Source: Bacteroidetes bacterium HGW-Bacteroidetes-2 (lineage in GTDB: Bacteria; Bacteroidota; Bacteroidia; Flavobacteriales; Flavobacteriaceae). Taken from it: 37,280 bases of DNA. The translations under genes were made by a program, and so were the position numbers. Numbering within the stretch: position 1 is the stretch's first letter; each line of letters starts with the position of its first letter. The DNA is taken from contig PHDJ01000025.1 of the NCBI GenBank assembly GCA_002842575.1, forward strand, positions 1-37,280, in the 5' to 3' direction. The notes below the pieces were generated by a model. That model was not told the origin of the DNA. It ran no database searches and saw only the letters and a program-made list of their open reading frames with translations. This document shows positions 18,404 to 28,100 of the stretch, in pieces.

Positions 18404-18411
18404 CAAAAATA
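18404..18411 (-). promoter_or_regulatory. Putative -7 element (TATTTTTG) for the act-cox operon
   Basis: TATTTTTG on the minus strand fits TAnnTTTG. It is about 195 bases before the actA ATG, giving a long leader that contains the 18242-18266 hairpin. There is no clear -33 TTG, so the call is tentative. Confidence 0.3.
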
Positions 18412-18524
18412 ACTGGACAAAAGTAATATTTTAAGTCCATTTTATAAATACTAACAGAATGTTAACGCTTAATTTATATTGATTCTAAATAATAACTTTA
18501 TGCTTTTTTAAGTTATTATAGTTT

Positions 18525-18532
18525 TAATTTTG
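18525..18532 (+). promoter_or_regulatory. Putative -7 element (TAATTTTG) for the SPOR-domain gene
   Basis: TAATTTTG fits TAnnTTTG and ends 16 bases before the ATG at 18549. No good -33 half-site is visible. Confidence 0.4.
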
Positions 18533-18548
18533 CTCTAAATAAAAAATT

Positions 18549-18944
18549 ATGTTTAAAAAATCAATATTCCCATTAATTTTCATTTTTACAGTGGTGTTTT
18601 TAAATGCTTCTGTTGCACATTCTCAGCAGGGAAAAGTAACCGTATTTGAAGATGAAAAAATCACGGAACTTCTTGCTTTAAAGAGTAAGATGAATAAAGA
18701 AAACAAATTTACCGATGGGTTTACTATCCAATTATATTATGGTGAATTAACTGGTGCAAACACTATTATTAAAAATTATAGAAACAACTTTACCAGTTGG
18801 CCATCTACTATAATATATGAAACCCCTAATTATAAAGTTTGGGCGGGTAATTTTATTACCAGATTAGAAGCAGACAGGGCACTTCTAGAAATTCATAAGC
18901 AATTTCCTAATGCTTTTGTTTTTAAACCAGAAAGAAGAAATTAA
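18549..18944 (+). CDS. Small exported SPOR-domain protein
   Basis: 131 residues with a signal peptide (KKSIFPLIFIFTVVFLNASVAHS, cut near residue 25). The mature part is essentially one SPOR domain: FTIQLYYGELTGANTIIKNY, then a strand region around YKVWAGNFITRLEADRALLE, and FPNAFVF at the end, the usual beta-alpha-beta-beta-alpha-beta pattern. SPOR domains bind denuded peptidoglycan glycan strands, so a role at the cell wall or division site is likely, but the exact partner is unknown. It stands alone, transcribed convergently with infB and divergently from actA; the shared terminator is at 19067-19101. Confidence 0.82.
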   Translation: MFKKSIFPLIFIFTVVFLNASVAHSQQGKVTVFEDEKITELLALKSKMNKENKFTDGFTIQLYYGELTGANTIIKNYRNNFTSWPSTIIYETPNYKVWAGNFITRLEADRALLEIHKQFPNAFVFKPERRN

Positions 18945-19066
18945 AGGGGGTGGTGTAGATTATCTTTTTTTTAAATTCTTTTTTTTATAAAATTAAATCT
19001 TTTTCCGTTTTTAGTGGGTTCTTTCTAAAAAGTGTAAAAAAAATTTAAGCCAATGTGCTCCATATA

Positions 19067-19101
19067 AAAAAATGCCGCTCTGAAATAAAGCGGCATTTTT
19101 T
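19067..19101. terminator. Bidirectional terminator between the SPOR gene and infB
   Basis: AAAAAATGCCGCT and AGCGGCATTTTTT form a perfect 13-base inverted repeat with a 9-base loop and A/T tails, placed between two convergent genes, 21 bases past the infB stop. Confidence 0.88.
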
Positions 19102-19122
19102 ATAGTTTAGTATAAAGAAGAT

Positions 19123-21921
19123 TTATTTCAACTTTTTCTTTACTTCTACTTCTTGGAATCCTTCGATAATATCGCCTTCAATAAGATCATTGTAGTTATT
19201 TACCTGAATTCCACAATCATATCCTTTGGAAACTTCTTTTACATCATCTTTAAATCGTTTCAGAGAGGAAAGTGTTCCAGTATAAATTACAACACCTTCA
19301 CGAATTAATCGAATACCAGCATTTTTTATAATTTTACCATTGATCACCATACATCCAGCGATGGTGCCAATTTTGGATATTTTGAATGTTTCTCTAACTT
19401 CTGCAGTTCCAGTTATTTCTTCTTTCATTTCTGGAGAAAGCATTCCTTCCATTGCGTCTTTTAAATCATTGATAGCATCATATATAATGGAATATAATCG
19501 AACATCTATCTCTTCTTTATCAGCAATTTGTCTGGCATTACCCATTGGGCGGACATTGAAACCAATAATAATAGCGTCTGAAGCAGATGCTAGTAATACG
19601 TCACTTTCAGTAATTGGCCCTACTGCTTTGTGAATAATATTTATTTGTATTTCAGGCGTTGATAATTTTTGGAAGGAATCAGAAATTGCTTCTACAGAAC
19701 CATCAACATCGGCTTTAAGAATGATATTTAATTCTTGGAAATCACCTAGAGCTATTCGTCTTCCAATTTCATCAAGTGTAATATGTCTTTGCGTTCTTAC
19801 AGATTGTTCGCGTTGTAATTGCGTGCGTTTTGTGGCAATAGCTTTTGCCTCTCTTTCATCTTCAAATACGGCAAATTTATCGCCAGCTTGTGGTGCTCCA
19901 TCTAATCCTAAAATTGAAACAGGAGTGGAAGGTCCGGCTATTTTTACAATTTTTCCTCTTTCATCCTGCATTGCTCTTACTTTTCCGCTATGCTGACCGG
20001 CAAGAACAAAATCACCAACTTTCAGGGTGCCTCCTTGTACTAAAATAGTAGAAACATAACCTCGACCTTTGTCTAGAAAAGCTTCTACTACTGTTCCAAC
20101 AGCTGGTTTATTTGGATTTGCAGTTAATTCTAATAATTCTGCTTCTAGAAGTACTTTTTCTAAAAGCTCATTTACCCCTTGTCCCGTTTTAGCAGAAATA
20201 TCCTGAGATTGGATTTTTCCTCCCCAATCTTCTACTAAAAGGTTCATGCCAGCAAGTTTTTCTTTTATTTTTTCTGGATTTGCCTCAGGTCTGTCTATTT
20301 TATTAATGGCAAAAACGATAGGCACTCCTGCCGCTTGAGCATGAGATATTGCTTCTTTAGTTTGTGGCATTACATCATCATCTGCTGCAACAACAATAAT
20401 AGCAAGGTCAGTTACTTTTGCACCTCTTGCACGCATTGCTGTAAATGCTTCGTGTCCTGGTGTATCTAAAAAGGCTATTTTTTGTCCGTTTTCAAGTTGT
20501 ACACTATAAGCTCCTATATGTTGGGTAATTCCACCTGATTCACCAGCAATTACATTTTCTTGCCTAATATAATCTAAAAGAGAGGTTTTACCGTGATCAA
20601 CGTGCCCCATTACGGTAACAATTGGTGCTCTTGGTAATAGGTCTTCGGGAGCGTCTTTTTCAACAACCGTAGTGTCTTCAGAGTCGCCCGTTACAAACTT
20701 TAATTCAAAACCAAACTCATCTGCAACAATAGAAAGTGTTTCTGCGTCTAAACGCTGGTTCATGGTAACCATCATTCCTAAGGACATACAAGCGGAAATA
20801 ACTTTAGTTACAGGAACATCCATAAGGGTTGCCATTTCACTTACCGTTACAAACTCGGTTACTTGAAGGGTTTTACTTTGTGCTTCTTGTTGTGCTAAAT
20901 CATCTTCCGATTTTTGTCGATGGGTATCTCTTTTGTCTCTTCTATATTTTGCAGCCTTTCCTTTAGAAGATTTGCCTTGAAGTTTTTCTAAGGTTTCTTT
21001 TATTTGTTTTTGAACGTCTTCTTCTGTCGGTTCTTCTTTTGGGGCAAGACTTCTTCCTCTTTTGTTTACTCCTGTTTTTCCTCGGGCTGCAATATTACTA
21101 CCGCCATTTTGTGGTGCAGAGGCTCCTCTAGCAGGTAAGTCTTTACTTATTCTTCTTCGTTTGCCTTTGTTGTCTTTATTTGCGTCAGAGGGTGTTTTTG
21201 GTTTTGGTTTTTCTACTGGTTTTTTCTTGGCTTTTTTAAATTGGTCAAGGTCAATAGTTTTTCCTGTAAAGTTTGGCCCCCCTAATTTTTTGTATTGTGT
21301 TTCAAGATGTTTTGGTGTATCATCCACCACTTCTTCTTTAATTGGAATTTTAATTTCTACTTTTTTAGGAGTTTCCTCTTCTACTTTAGAGGTTTCAATA
21401 ACGGGTTCTGGAAGGGTTACTTTTTGTGGCTCTACAAGCTTAATTTCTTCTTTTTTTATTACTTCAACTTCTTTATGTTCAACAGGTTTTTCTTCAGCCA
21501 TTAATTTTGGCTCTTCTGCTATAGGAGCTTTTTCCTCCTCTTTTATGGGAATAACTTTTTTAGGTTGCAAGTCAATTTTGCCAACGGTTTTTGGAGCTTC
21601 AACTTTAGATTTTGCTTTTATAACTTCCCGTTCTCTGGCCTGTACAACTTTTTGCTTTTCTTCTATTTCTTTTTCACGGGCTACTCTTAGCTCTTCTTTT
21701 TCTTTTCGCTTTTCTTCGCCAACCTCTTTTGAAGCAACTTTTTTTGTTTTATCGGTTTGAAATTCATCAAATAAAATCTGATAAACTTCGTCAGAAATTT
21801 TTGTGGTAGGGCGCGCATCTATTTCGTGACCTTTGGTTTTTAAAAAATCCACGACACGGTCTAACGAAATATTAAATTCGCGTAATACCTTGTTTAATCT
21901 CATTGTATTTGCTTCAGCCAT
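19123..21921 (-). CDS. infB: Translation initiation factor IF-2
   Basis: 932 residues, with the N-terminal helical segment [20 protein letters not shown], a long charged Lys/Glu/Pro low-complexity linker (about 60-340), and the GTPase core with G1 GHVDHGKTS near 438, G3 DTPGHEAF near 485 and G4 [10 protein letters not shown] near 540, followed by domains II-IV ([21 protein letters not shown] split over the domain II start; [11 protein letters not shown]). IF-2 delivers initiator tRNA to the small subunit and promotes subunit joining. It is last in rimP-nusA-infB, 48 bp after nusA. The low-complexity linker produces a long open frame on the opposite strand that is not a gene. Confidence 0.96.
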   Translation of the reverse strand: MAEANTMRLNKVLREFNISLDRVVDFLKTKGHEIDARPTTKISDEVYQILFDEFQTDKTKKVASKEVGEEKRKEKEELRVAREKEIEEKQKVVQAREREVIKAKSKVEAPKTVGKIDLQPKKVIPIKEEEKAPIAEEPKLMAEEKPVEHKEVEVIKKEEIKLVEPQKVTLPEPVIETSKVEEETPKKVEIKIPIKEEVVDDTPKHLETQYKKLGGPNFTGKTIDLDQFKKAKKKPVEKPKPKTPSDANKDNKGKRRRISKDLPARGASAPQNGGSNIAARGKTGVNKRGRSLAPKEEPTEEDVQKQIKETLEKLQGKSSKGKAAKYRRDKRDTHRQKSEDDLAQQEAQSKTLQVTEFVTVSEMATLMDVPVTKVISACMSLGMMVTMNQRLDAETLSIVADEFGFELKFVTGDSEDTTVVEKDAPEDLLPRAPIVTVMGHVDHGKTSLLDYIRQENVIAGESGGITQHIGAYSVQLENGQKIAFLDTPGHEAFTAMRARGAKVTDLAIIVVAADDDVMPQTKEAISHAQAAGVPIVFAINKIDRPEANPEKIKEKLAGMNLLVEDWGGKIQSQDISAKTGQGVNELLEKVLLEAELLELTANPNKPAVGTVVEAFLDKGRGYVSTILVQGGTLKVGDFVLAGQHSGKVRAMQDERGKIVKIAGPSTPVSILGLDGAPQAGDKFAVFEDEREAKAIATKRTQLQREQSVRTQRHITLDEIGRRIALGDFQELNIILKADVDGSVEAISDSFQKLSTPEIQINIIHKAVGPITESDVLLASASDAIIIGFNVRPMGNARQIADKEEIDVRLYSIIYDAINDLKDAMEGMLSPEMKEEITGTAEVRETFKISKIGTIAGCMVINGKIIKNAGIRLIREGVVIYTGTLSSLKRFKDDVKEVSKGYDCGIQVNNYNDLIEGDIIEGFQEVEVKKKLK

Positions 21922-21969
21922 AAAGTGCTTAACTGTTTTTATATTTTAATTGTGAAGAAATTTTATTTA

Positions 21970-23208
21970 TTATTCTTCAAATTCTTCTTTTAAAATATTT
22001 ATTACTTCTCTTATTGTTTCCTCTTCAAGATCGGTTCTTTTTACCAAATCGTCTATATTGTGTTCTAAAATTCTTTTTGCGGTGTCTAATCCTATTTTTG
22101 CAAATTCTTCAATTACCCATCCTTCAATTACATCTGAGAATTCGCTCAATTCTACATCTTCTTCCTGCTCTACTCCTTCTCTTATAACGTCTATTTCGTA
22201 TCCTGTAAGTTGACCCGCTAAGCGAATGTTATGACCTCCTCGTCCAATGGCCTTTGAAACTTCTTCTAGTTTTAAAGTAACCTCAGCATGTTTGGTTTCT
22301 TCATTTATTGTTATAGAAGTTATTTTTGCAGGACTTAGCGCTCTAGAAATGTATAGATTTGTATTGTTTGTGAAGTTTATTACATCTATATTTTCATTTC
22401 CAAGTTCTCTAACAATTCCGTGTATTCTGGAACCTTTCATCCCTACACATGCACCTACTGGATCAATTCTATCATCATAAGAATCTACTGCTACTTTTGC
22501 TTTTTCCCCAGGAATTCTTACAACATTTTTAACAGTAATCAAACCATCGAAAACTTCAGGAATTTCTTGTTCAAAAAGTTTTTCTAAAAATTTATTACTT
22601 GTTCTGGACATTAAAATTGTGGGTTTATTCCCCTTTAATTCAACGCTTTCTATAATGCCCTTTACGTTATCCCCTTTTCTAAAAAAGTCAGATGGTATTT
22701 GTTTTTCTTTGGGAAGGATAATTTCATTTCCTTCATCATCGAGTAAAATGATAGCTCTATGACGAATGTGATGTACCTCAGCAGTGTAAATTTCTCCTTC
22801 AAGATCTTTAAAGTGCTTGTAGATATTGGTATTGTCGTGCTCGTGTATTTTAGATATGAGATTTTGGCGAAGTGCTAAAATAGATCTTCTCCCTAAATCG
22901 ATAAGTTTTACTTCTTCGGAAACATCTTCCCCAATTTCAAAATCGGGCTCAATTCTTCTTGCCTCTGTAAGGGAAATTTCCTGATTTGGGTCCTCCACTT
23001 CTCCATCGGCTACAACAATTCGGTTTCTCCAAATTTCTAAATCTCCTTTGTCGGGATTAATAATGATATCAAAGTTATCATCTTCACCATATTTCTTTTT
23101 CAATGTGCTTCTAAAAACATCTTCAAGGATAGCCATTAGGGTTACCCTATCTATAAATTTGTCATCTTTAAATTCTGAAAAAGATTCGATCAATGCGATA
23201 TTTTCCAT
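21970..23208 (-). CDS. nusA: Transcription termination/antitermination factor NusA
   Basis: 412 residues: N-terminal polymerase-binding domain (1-125, FRSTLKKKYGEDDNFDIIIN), S1 domain (about 130-200, GEIYTAEVHHIRHRAIILLD), and KH1/KH2 (DDRIDPVGACVGMKGSRIHG near 245; GRGGHNIRLAGQLTGYEID near 320). There is no extra C-terminal acidic repeat domain, the usual case outside proteobacteria; the acidic tail after 345 is helical. NusA controls RNA polymerase pausing and hairpin-dependent termination. It starts 8 bp after rimP. A terminator-like hairpin in the leader of this operon would be a natural NusA-responsive element. Confidence 0.96.
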   Translation of the reverse strand: MENIALIESFSEFKDDKFIDRVTLMAILEDVFRSTLKKKYGEDDNFDIIINPDKGDLEIWRNRIVVADGEVEDPNQEISLTEARRIEPDFEIGEDVSEEVKLIDLGRRSILALRQNLISKIHEHDNTNIYKHFKDLEGEIYTAEVHHIRHRAIILLDDEGNEIILPKEKQIPSDFFRKGDNVKGIIESVELKGNKPTILMSRTSNKFLEKLFEQEIPEVFDGLITVKNVVRIPGEKAKVAVDSYDDRIDPVGACVGMKGSRIHGIVRELGNENIDVINFTNNTNLYISRALSPAKITSITINEETKHAEVTLKLEEVSKAIGRGGHNIRLAGQLTGYEIDVIREGVEQEEDVELSEFSDVIEGWVIEEFAKIGLDTAKRILEHNIDDLVKRTDLEEETIREVINILKEEFEE

Positions 23209-23216
23209 ATCTGTAA

Positions 23217-23684
23217 TTAATTAAATATTATTTTTACTTTCGATTGTTTAATATTAGAAAAAGGAATTACTGCATTTTTTTCTACCGTTATTTTACCTCT
23301 TCCTACTGGTTTTGGTTCTCTTGCCTCCCAGGTAATTTTAATTTCATTTTCTGAAACTTCACTAAGGACACCCTCTAAAGTGTCGCCAATTTTTTGTTTT
23401 ACCTCTAGTGTCCTGCCAATGTTTTTTTTATATTGTCTTGAAAAAACTAACGGTGATGTAGCTCCCGCAGATGCCACCTCAAGTGCAAAATCATATGCTT
23501 CTCTGTCTATATTGTGCTCAATTGCTCTACTTACTGCAATGCAGTCATTAAGTGTAACTCCAGAATCCCCATCAATAATTATTTTAACATTGTTGCTATC
23601 ATCCATATCAAAATTAATAAGAAATAATGATTGGTTTTTGGATAAAGCTTCTTCTAGCAGATCTGTTATCTTTTGTTTAAGCAT
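23217..23684 (-). CDS. rimP: Ribosome maturation factor RimP
   Basis: 155 residues matching RimP in length and place. The N-terminal alpha/beta domain includes IIIDGDSGVTLNDCIAVSRA and YDFALEVASAGATSPLVFSRQY (the conserved E-V-S-x-G block, here EVASAGATSPL), followed by a small C-terminal SH3-like barrel (VKQKIGDTLEGVLSEVSENE and onward). It assists 30S subunit maturation. It is the first gene of rimP-nusA-infB. The ATG at 23684 lies 11 bases after the T-run of the leader hairpin. Confidence 0.93.
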   Translation of the reverse strand: MLKQKITDLLEEALSKNQSLFLINFDMDDSNNVKIIIDGDSGVTLNDCIAVSRAIEHNIDREAYDFALEVASAGATSPLVFSRQYKKNIGRTLEVKQKIGDTLEGVLSEVSENEIKITWEAREPKPVGRGKITVEKNAVIPFSNIKQSKVKIIFN

Positions 23685-23694
23685 TTTTAAGTAT

Positions 23695-23720
23695 AAAAAG
23701 AGGGGACTTTTTGTCCCCTC
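23695..23720 (-). terminator. Intrinsic-terminator-like hairpin in the rimP-nusA-infB leader
   Basis: On the minus strand GAGGGGAC (23720-23713), a five-A loop, GTCCCCTC (23707-23700) and TTTTT (23699-23695) form a perfect 8-bp GC-rich terminator. It lies between the -7 element at 23745-23752 and the rimP ATG at 23684, and no gene ends upstream on this strand, so it probably attenuates its own operon. On the plus strand the hairpin has no following T-run. Confidence 0.75.
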
Positions 23721-23744
23721 GCATATAATCCTTTTTCAACGCGG

Positions 23745-23752
23745 CAAATATA
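23745..23752 (-). promoter_or_regulatory. Putative -7 element (TATATTTG) for rimP-nusA-infB
   Basis: TATATTTG on the minus strand matches TAnnTTTG. A TTTG lies 14 bases upstream, somewhat closer than usual. Transcription from here would give a leader of roughly 55 bases that includes the 23700-23720 hairpin. Confidence 0.5.
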
Positions 23753-23811
23753 GTAATTATTTCTCACAAAAAAAAAAGATGTAATTGGATCTTTTTTTGT
23801 AATTTAACTAT

Positions 23812-23819
23812 TATTTTTG
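23812..23819 (+). promoter_or_regulatory. Putative -7 element (TATTTTTG) for the universal stress gene
   Basis: TATTTTTG matches TAnnTTTG and ends 21 bases before the ATG at 23841. It overlaps a TTG that could otherwise be taken as an earlier in-frame start, so it supports the ATG. The nearest TTTG upstream is 12 bases away. Confidence 0.45.
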
Positions 23820-23840
23820 AACTTCAACAAAATAAACTCT

Positions 23841-24665
23841 ATGAAAAAAATTCTTGTCCCGACTGATTTTTCGCTTCAGGCTGAAAACGCTTTAAAAGTA
23901 GCTGCTCAACTGGCAAAAAAACACAAAAGCGAAATCTATTTATTACATATGCTTGAGTTGCCTTTAAACTTGGTAGATCCATCAAATTCAGGAGGAAACC
24001 TTCCGGAATCTCTTTATTTCATGAAATTGGCTAGAAAACGGTTTGAAGAAGTTTTAAGTTCTGATTATTTAAAAGGTATAGTGGTTTATGAAACCGTGCA
24101 ATTTCAAGAGGCTTTTGATGGAATTATGGAAGCTGCAAATAAACACAAAGTAGATTTAGTGGTAATGGGCTCACATGGCGCCAGTGGATTTAAGGAGATG
24201 TTTATTGGTAGTAATACCGAAAAAGTTGTACGATCTTCTAATATTCCTGTTTTAGTTATTAAAGATGAACACGAAAAGTTTAATGTGAAAAAATTTGTTT
24301 TTGCTACTGATTTTTCTAAAGAATCTAAAGCTCCTTTCAGAGAAGCGATACTTTTTGCTAATAAAATGGACGCAAAAATTCACCTCCTATTTGTAAATAC
24401 TGCTTCTAATTTTTTAACCTCTACTGAAGCTCATGATATTATGAATAATTTCATCCTCGGAATGGAAATAAAAAGTTATACACTAAATATTTATAACGAC
24501 ACTTCTGTAGAAAAAGGTATTTTAAACTATGCACAGTTTATTAATGCTGATTTAATTGGAATGGCAACTCACGGAAGAAAAGGTCTATCGCATTTTTTTA
24601 ATGGTAGCATTAGTGAAGATTTGGTTAATCATTCAAAAAGGCCGGTGATAACATTTAAAATCTAA
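23841..24665 (+). CDS. Tandem-domain universal stress protein (UspA family)
   Basis: 274 residues made of two Usp domains (about 1-142 and 148-274). Domain 1 starts MKKILVPTDFSLQAENALK and ends with the ATP-binding signature GSHGASGFKEMFIGSNTEKV, fitting G-x2-G-x9-G-S/T. Domain 2 starts KKFVFATDFSKESKAPFREA and has ATHGRKGLSHFFNGSISEDL, in which the first Gly of the signature is Ala, so its nucleotide binding may be weaker. Such proteins support survival under stress or starvation; a specific role cannot be read from sequence. It is transcribed away from rimP and has a terminator at 24676-24706. The frame extends eight codons upstream to a TTG, but ATG is preferred. Confidence 0.9.
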   Translation: MKKILVPTDFSLQAENALKVAAQLAKKHKSEIYLLHMLELPLNLVDPSNSGGNLPESLYFMKLARKRFEEVLSSDYLKGIVVYETVQFQEAFDGIMEAANKHKVDLVVMGSHGASGFKEMFIGSNTEKVVRSSNIPVLVIKDEHEKFNVKKFVFATDFSKESKAPFREAILFANKMDAKIHLLFVNTASNFLTSTEAHDIMNNFILGMEIKSYTLNIYNDTSVEKGILNYAQFINADLIGMATHGRKGLSHFFNGSISEDLVNHSKRPVITFKI

Positions 24666-24675
24666 AAACACTTCT

Positions 24676-24710
24676 AATCCTCTCAAAATTTAAAATTGGG
24701 AGGATTTTTT
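24676..24710 (+). terminator. Terminator of the universal stress gene
   Basis: AATCCTC and GAGGATT arms (outer part of a longer imperfect stem, 24676-24706) are followed by TTTTTT, 11 bases after the stop codon of the plus-strand gene. Confidence 0.8.
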
Positions 24711-24763
24711 CTTATAATTCTTCCACACAATTATTCTTACAAAACAAATAACGGCCCAAATCA

Positions 24764-24792
24764 GTTTAAAAACTAGCTGGCTCAATAGGGCT
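24764..24792. repeat. Degenerate copy of the tRNA-Gln 3' end and its flank
   Basis: This 29-base stretch matches 24881-24909 at 26 of 29 positions. It covers the 10 bases beyond the tRNA, the encoded CCA, the 3' acceptor strand and the start of the T arm, then diverges. It could be a decayed tandem tRNA or an attachment-site-like duplication. Confidence 0.65.
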
Positions 24793-24837
24793 TCCCGATG
24801 CTCCGCTATTGCTGATATCGGGACAAGCTTCTTGCCC
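24788..24837. repeat. Palindromic intergenic element
   Basis: TCCCGAT (24793-24799) pairs with ATCGGGA (24817-24823), enclosed by GGGC (24788-24791) and GCCC (24834-24837). It resembles the TCCCGAT...ATCGGGA palindromes I recall as dispersed in flavobacterial intergenic DNA, but I could not check copy number. Confidence 0.5.
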
Positions 24838-24851
24838 AAAATTATTTTCAT

Positions 24852-24884
24852 AAAAAAAACCGACTAGACTTTTCTAATCGGTTT
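24852..24884 (-). terminator. Terminator of tRNA-Gln
   Basis: AAACCGACTAGA and TCTAATCGGTTT form a 12-bp stem with a single mismatched (G-T type) pair; on the minus strand a run of T follows. It starts 6 bases after the tRNA CCA end. Confidence 0.8.
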
Positions 24885-24890
24885 AAAAAC

Positions 24891-24966
24891 TGGTTGGCTC
24901 ACTAGGGCTCGAACCTAGACTCTTCTGGACCAAAACCAGACGTGTTGCCAGTTACACCATGAGCCA
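24891..24966 (-). tRNA. tRNA-Gln (anticodon TTG)
   Basis: The minus strand folds as a cloverleaf: acceptor TGGCTCA/TGAGCCA, D arm with GGTGTAACTGGC, anticodon stem TCTGG/CCAGA around loop TTTTGGT, giving anticodon TTG (reads CAA, and CAG by wobble), and T arm CTAGG-TTCGAGC-CCTAG. The CCA is encoded (24893-24891), which makes 76 bases. It is followed by its own terminator. Confidence 0.95.
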
Positions 24967-25128
24967 ATGCTTTTTAGCGGTTGCAAATTTAGTGCAAAGT
25001 TTTTCTTAAACAAACTATTTATTAAAAAAAAACCTTTTAAAAATAATAATCTAAAAATTGTGTTTATAAATCATAAAAAAGAATAGAATTATTATCCTTA
25101 AATTCGCCCTTTAAAAGAATACATATTT

Positions 25129-28100
25129 ATGGCTGATTTTAACTTTAAAAAATGGAATGTCGTTTTAGGATGGGTAGTTTTTATAATTGCACTTACCACC
25201 TACTGGCTAACAGTAGAGCCTACTGCAAGTTTTTGGGATGCTGGCGAGTATATTACCACTGCTTCAAACCTAGAAGTTGGTCACCCGCCCGGAGCACCTT
25301 TGTACCAAATATTAGGAGCTTTTTTTTCCATTTTTGCCTCAGGAGCAGAAAATATAGCGTTAATGGTGAATTTAATGTCTGTGTTTGCTAGTGCATTTAC
25401 AATTTTATTTATGTTTTGGACCATTACCATCTTGCTCCAAAATATTCTTTCTAAAAACGAAGACATAAAAGCAAAAAAAGCTATTTTAATTTTAGGAAGT
25501 GCAGCCGTTGGTTCATTAGCCTTTACCTATACGGATAGTTTTTGGTTTAGTGCATTAGAAGCCGAAGTATATGCTATGGCTTCTTGCATTATGGCTATTA
25601 TATTTTATCTTGGATTGCGTTGGGAACGTGATATGCATACCCCAAGAGGAAACCGTTGGGTAATTTTAATAGCTTTTGTAGCAGGCCTTTCGTTTGGAGT
25701 TCACTTTATGGGATTACTGACCATACCAGCAATTGGATTTTTGTATTTCTTTAAAAATTATAAAAAAGTAACCGTCAAAAATTTTATAGCTGCAAATTTT
25801 ATAGTTGTAGGCGTACTCTTATTTATTTTTCTATTTCTACTTCCCATGAGCATGCGTTTTTTCTCGGCTTCTGAATTGTTTTTTATTAATTCGATTGGTC
25901 TTCCATTTAATTCAGGCACCATCATTGCTGCTTTAGTTATCCTAACCGCTTTTTATTTTTTATTGCGATATACGCAAAACAAGGGCTTTGTAAAACTAAA
26001 CACGCTTGTACTTTGTATTCTTTTTATTTTTATTGGCTTTTCTAGCTGGATTATGCTCCCTATTCGTGCAAATGCAGGAACCGTTATCAACGAAAACAAG
26101 CCAAGTGACGCACAAGAATTACTTGCTTATTATAATAGAGAACAATATGGTGAAAACCCTTTGTTATATGGCCCACAGTTTACTGAAATGTACGCAGGAA
26201 TTGACAAAAACAATTCCTATAAAGACGAAAAACCAAACTACGAAAGAGATTTAAAAACCAAAAAATACATCATTGTAAATAATTATAAAAACGCCATTCC
26301 TAATTATGATGATGCACACAAAACTTTTCTTCCAAGAATGTGGAGCGCAGAACATGCAGCAAATTATATTGCATTAACTGAAGGCATTGAATTTAAAATT
26401 AAAAGGGAATATCTTGGACAAGAAAAATTAGTGAATGAAGTGGCTATTTTTAAAAATAAATTTCAACAAGAAGAAATTGACAGTGAAGGTTATCATGCAT
26501 TTTTAACCCGTTTTGGCGAATATTTAGACATTGAAAAACCCACCTTTTTCCAAAACATGCGCTATATGATTCAATACCAATTTGGATATATGTATTGGCG
26601 TTATTTTATGTGGAATTTTACAGGAAAACAAGATGATCTTCAAGGAAAAAACGATAATTTTAATGGAAACTGGATAAGTGGAATTAAATTTATTGATGAA
26701 GCGCGATTAGGCTCTCAAGAAAACCTACCCAGCGATGTTTTAAAAAATAAAGGCAGGAACACCTATTATTTTTTGCCTTTAATTTTAGGAATTCTAGGCA
26801 TTGTTTTTCATTATAAAAAAGACAAAAGTAGTTTTTGGGTTCTTACTGTATTTTTCCTATTTACTGGAATTGCATTAAAAGTATATCTAAACGAGCGGCC
26901 TTTTGAACCCAGAGAACGTGATTATGCCCTAGTAGGTTCTTTTTATGTTTTCGCTATTTGGATTGGCTTTGGTGTTTACGCCTTGTATGATATGATAAAA
27001 AAATATGTACAACCAAAAATTGCTATACCACTTGTTATTGTAACAGGACTTCTTGCTGCACCTACACTTTTAGCTTCTCAAAACTGGGATGATCACAACA
27101 GGTCAGACCGTTACACCGCTAGAGCAATGGCAAAAAAATATCTAGATTCTATGGATAAAAACGGAATCGTTTTTACCATTGGCGACAACGACACTTTTGC
27201 CCTTTGGTATGCACAAAATGTCGAAAAATATCGTACCGATATTCGAGTAATAAACACTAGCTTATTCAACACAGACTGGTATATAAACGATATGCGAAAA
27301 AAAGCTTTTGAAAGCGATCCCGTTCCATTAAGTTTTACTCCTGATCAGTATCGAGGCAGTAAGAGGCAACAAATTATGAAGCATCCTTATGTAGAAGTTG
27401 ATGACACCATTTCATTAGAAAGATGGATAAACTGGATAGCTACAGAAGACCCTAGAACAACTTTAGAATTACAAAATGGTCAGTTTATTTATACATTTCC
27501 ATCTAAAAAAATTAGAATTCCGGTAGATAAAGATGCCGCTTTAAGAAACGGAATTGTAAACCCAAAAGATGCAGACCTAATTGTTCCTTACATTGATATT
27601 GAAATAAAAAATGACGGTTTGCTAAGAAATCGTTTTATGATGTTAGACATTATTAACAAAAACAATTGGAAACGCCCTATTTATTTTTCTGCAGGAAGTT
27701 TTGGTGATGATGACTATTTGTGGATGAAGGAATATTTACAACTAGATGGATTAGTATATAAATTAGTACCTATAAAAACCGCCATTGATAAAAGAAATCC
27801 TTTTGATATGGGTAGAATAGACAGCGATAAAATGTTTGAAATTGTCATGAAATGGGATTGGGGAAACTCAGGAAGTCCAGACATTTATCACGATCCTGAA
27901 ACTAGAAAGAACAGCATTAGCTATCGAAGCAATTTAGCCAGACTCGCCGAAAAATTGATTTTTGAAGAAAAATTAACAAAAGCAGAACAAGTTTTAGACT
28001 TGGCAATGAAAAACATGCCAGTAGAATATTTTGAATATTACACCCTTTTAGAACCCTATGTAAGTGGCTATTTTGAAGTGGGTAATGAAGAAAAGGCCAT

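Noticed and set aside
21062-21760. 232-codon open frame opposite the infB linker
   Set aside because: It mirrors the Lys/Glu/Pro low-complexity linker of IF-2 and gives a Ser/Phe-rich product without domain features.
23817-23840. Eight extra N-terminal codons of the universal stress protein
   Set aside because: The TTG at 23817 overlaps the -7 promoter element and the Usp fold starts at MKKILVPTDF, so ATG 23841 is preferred.
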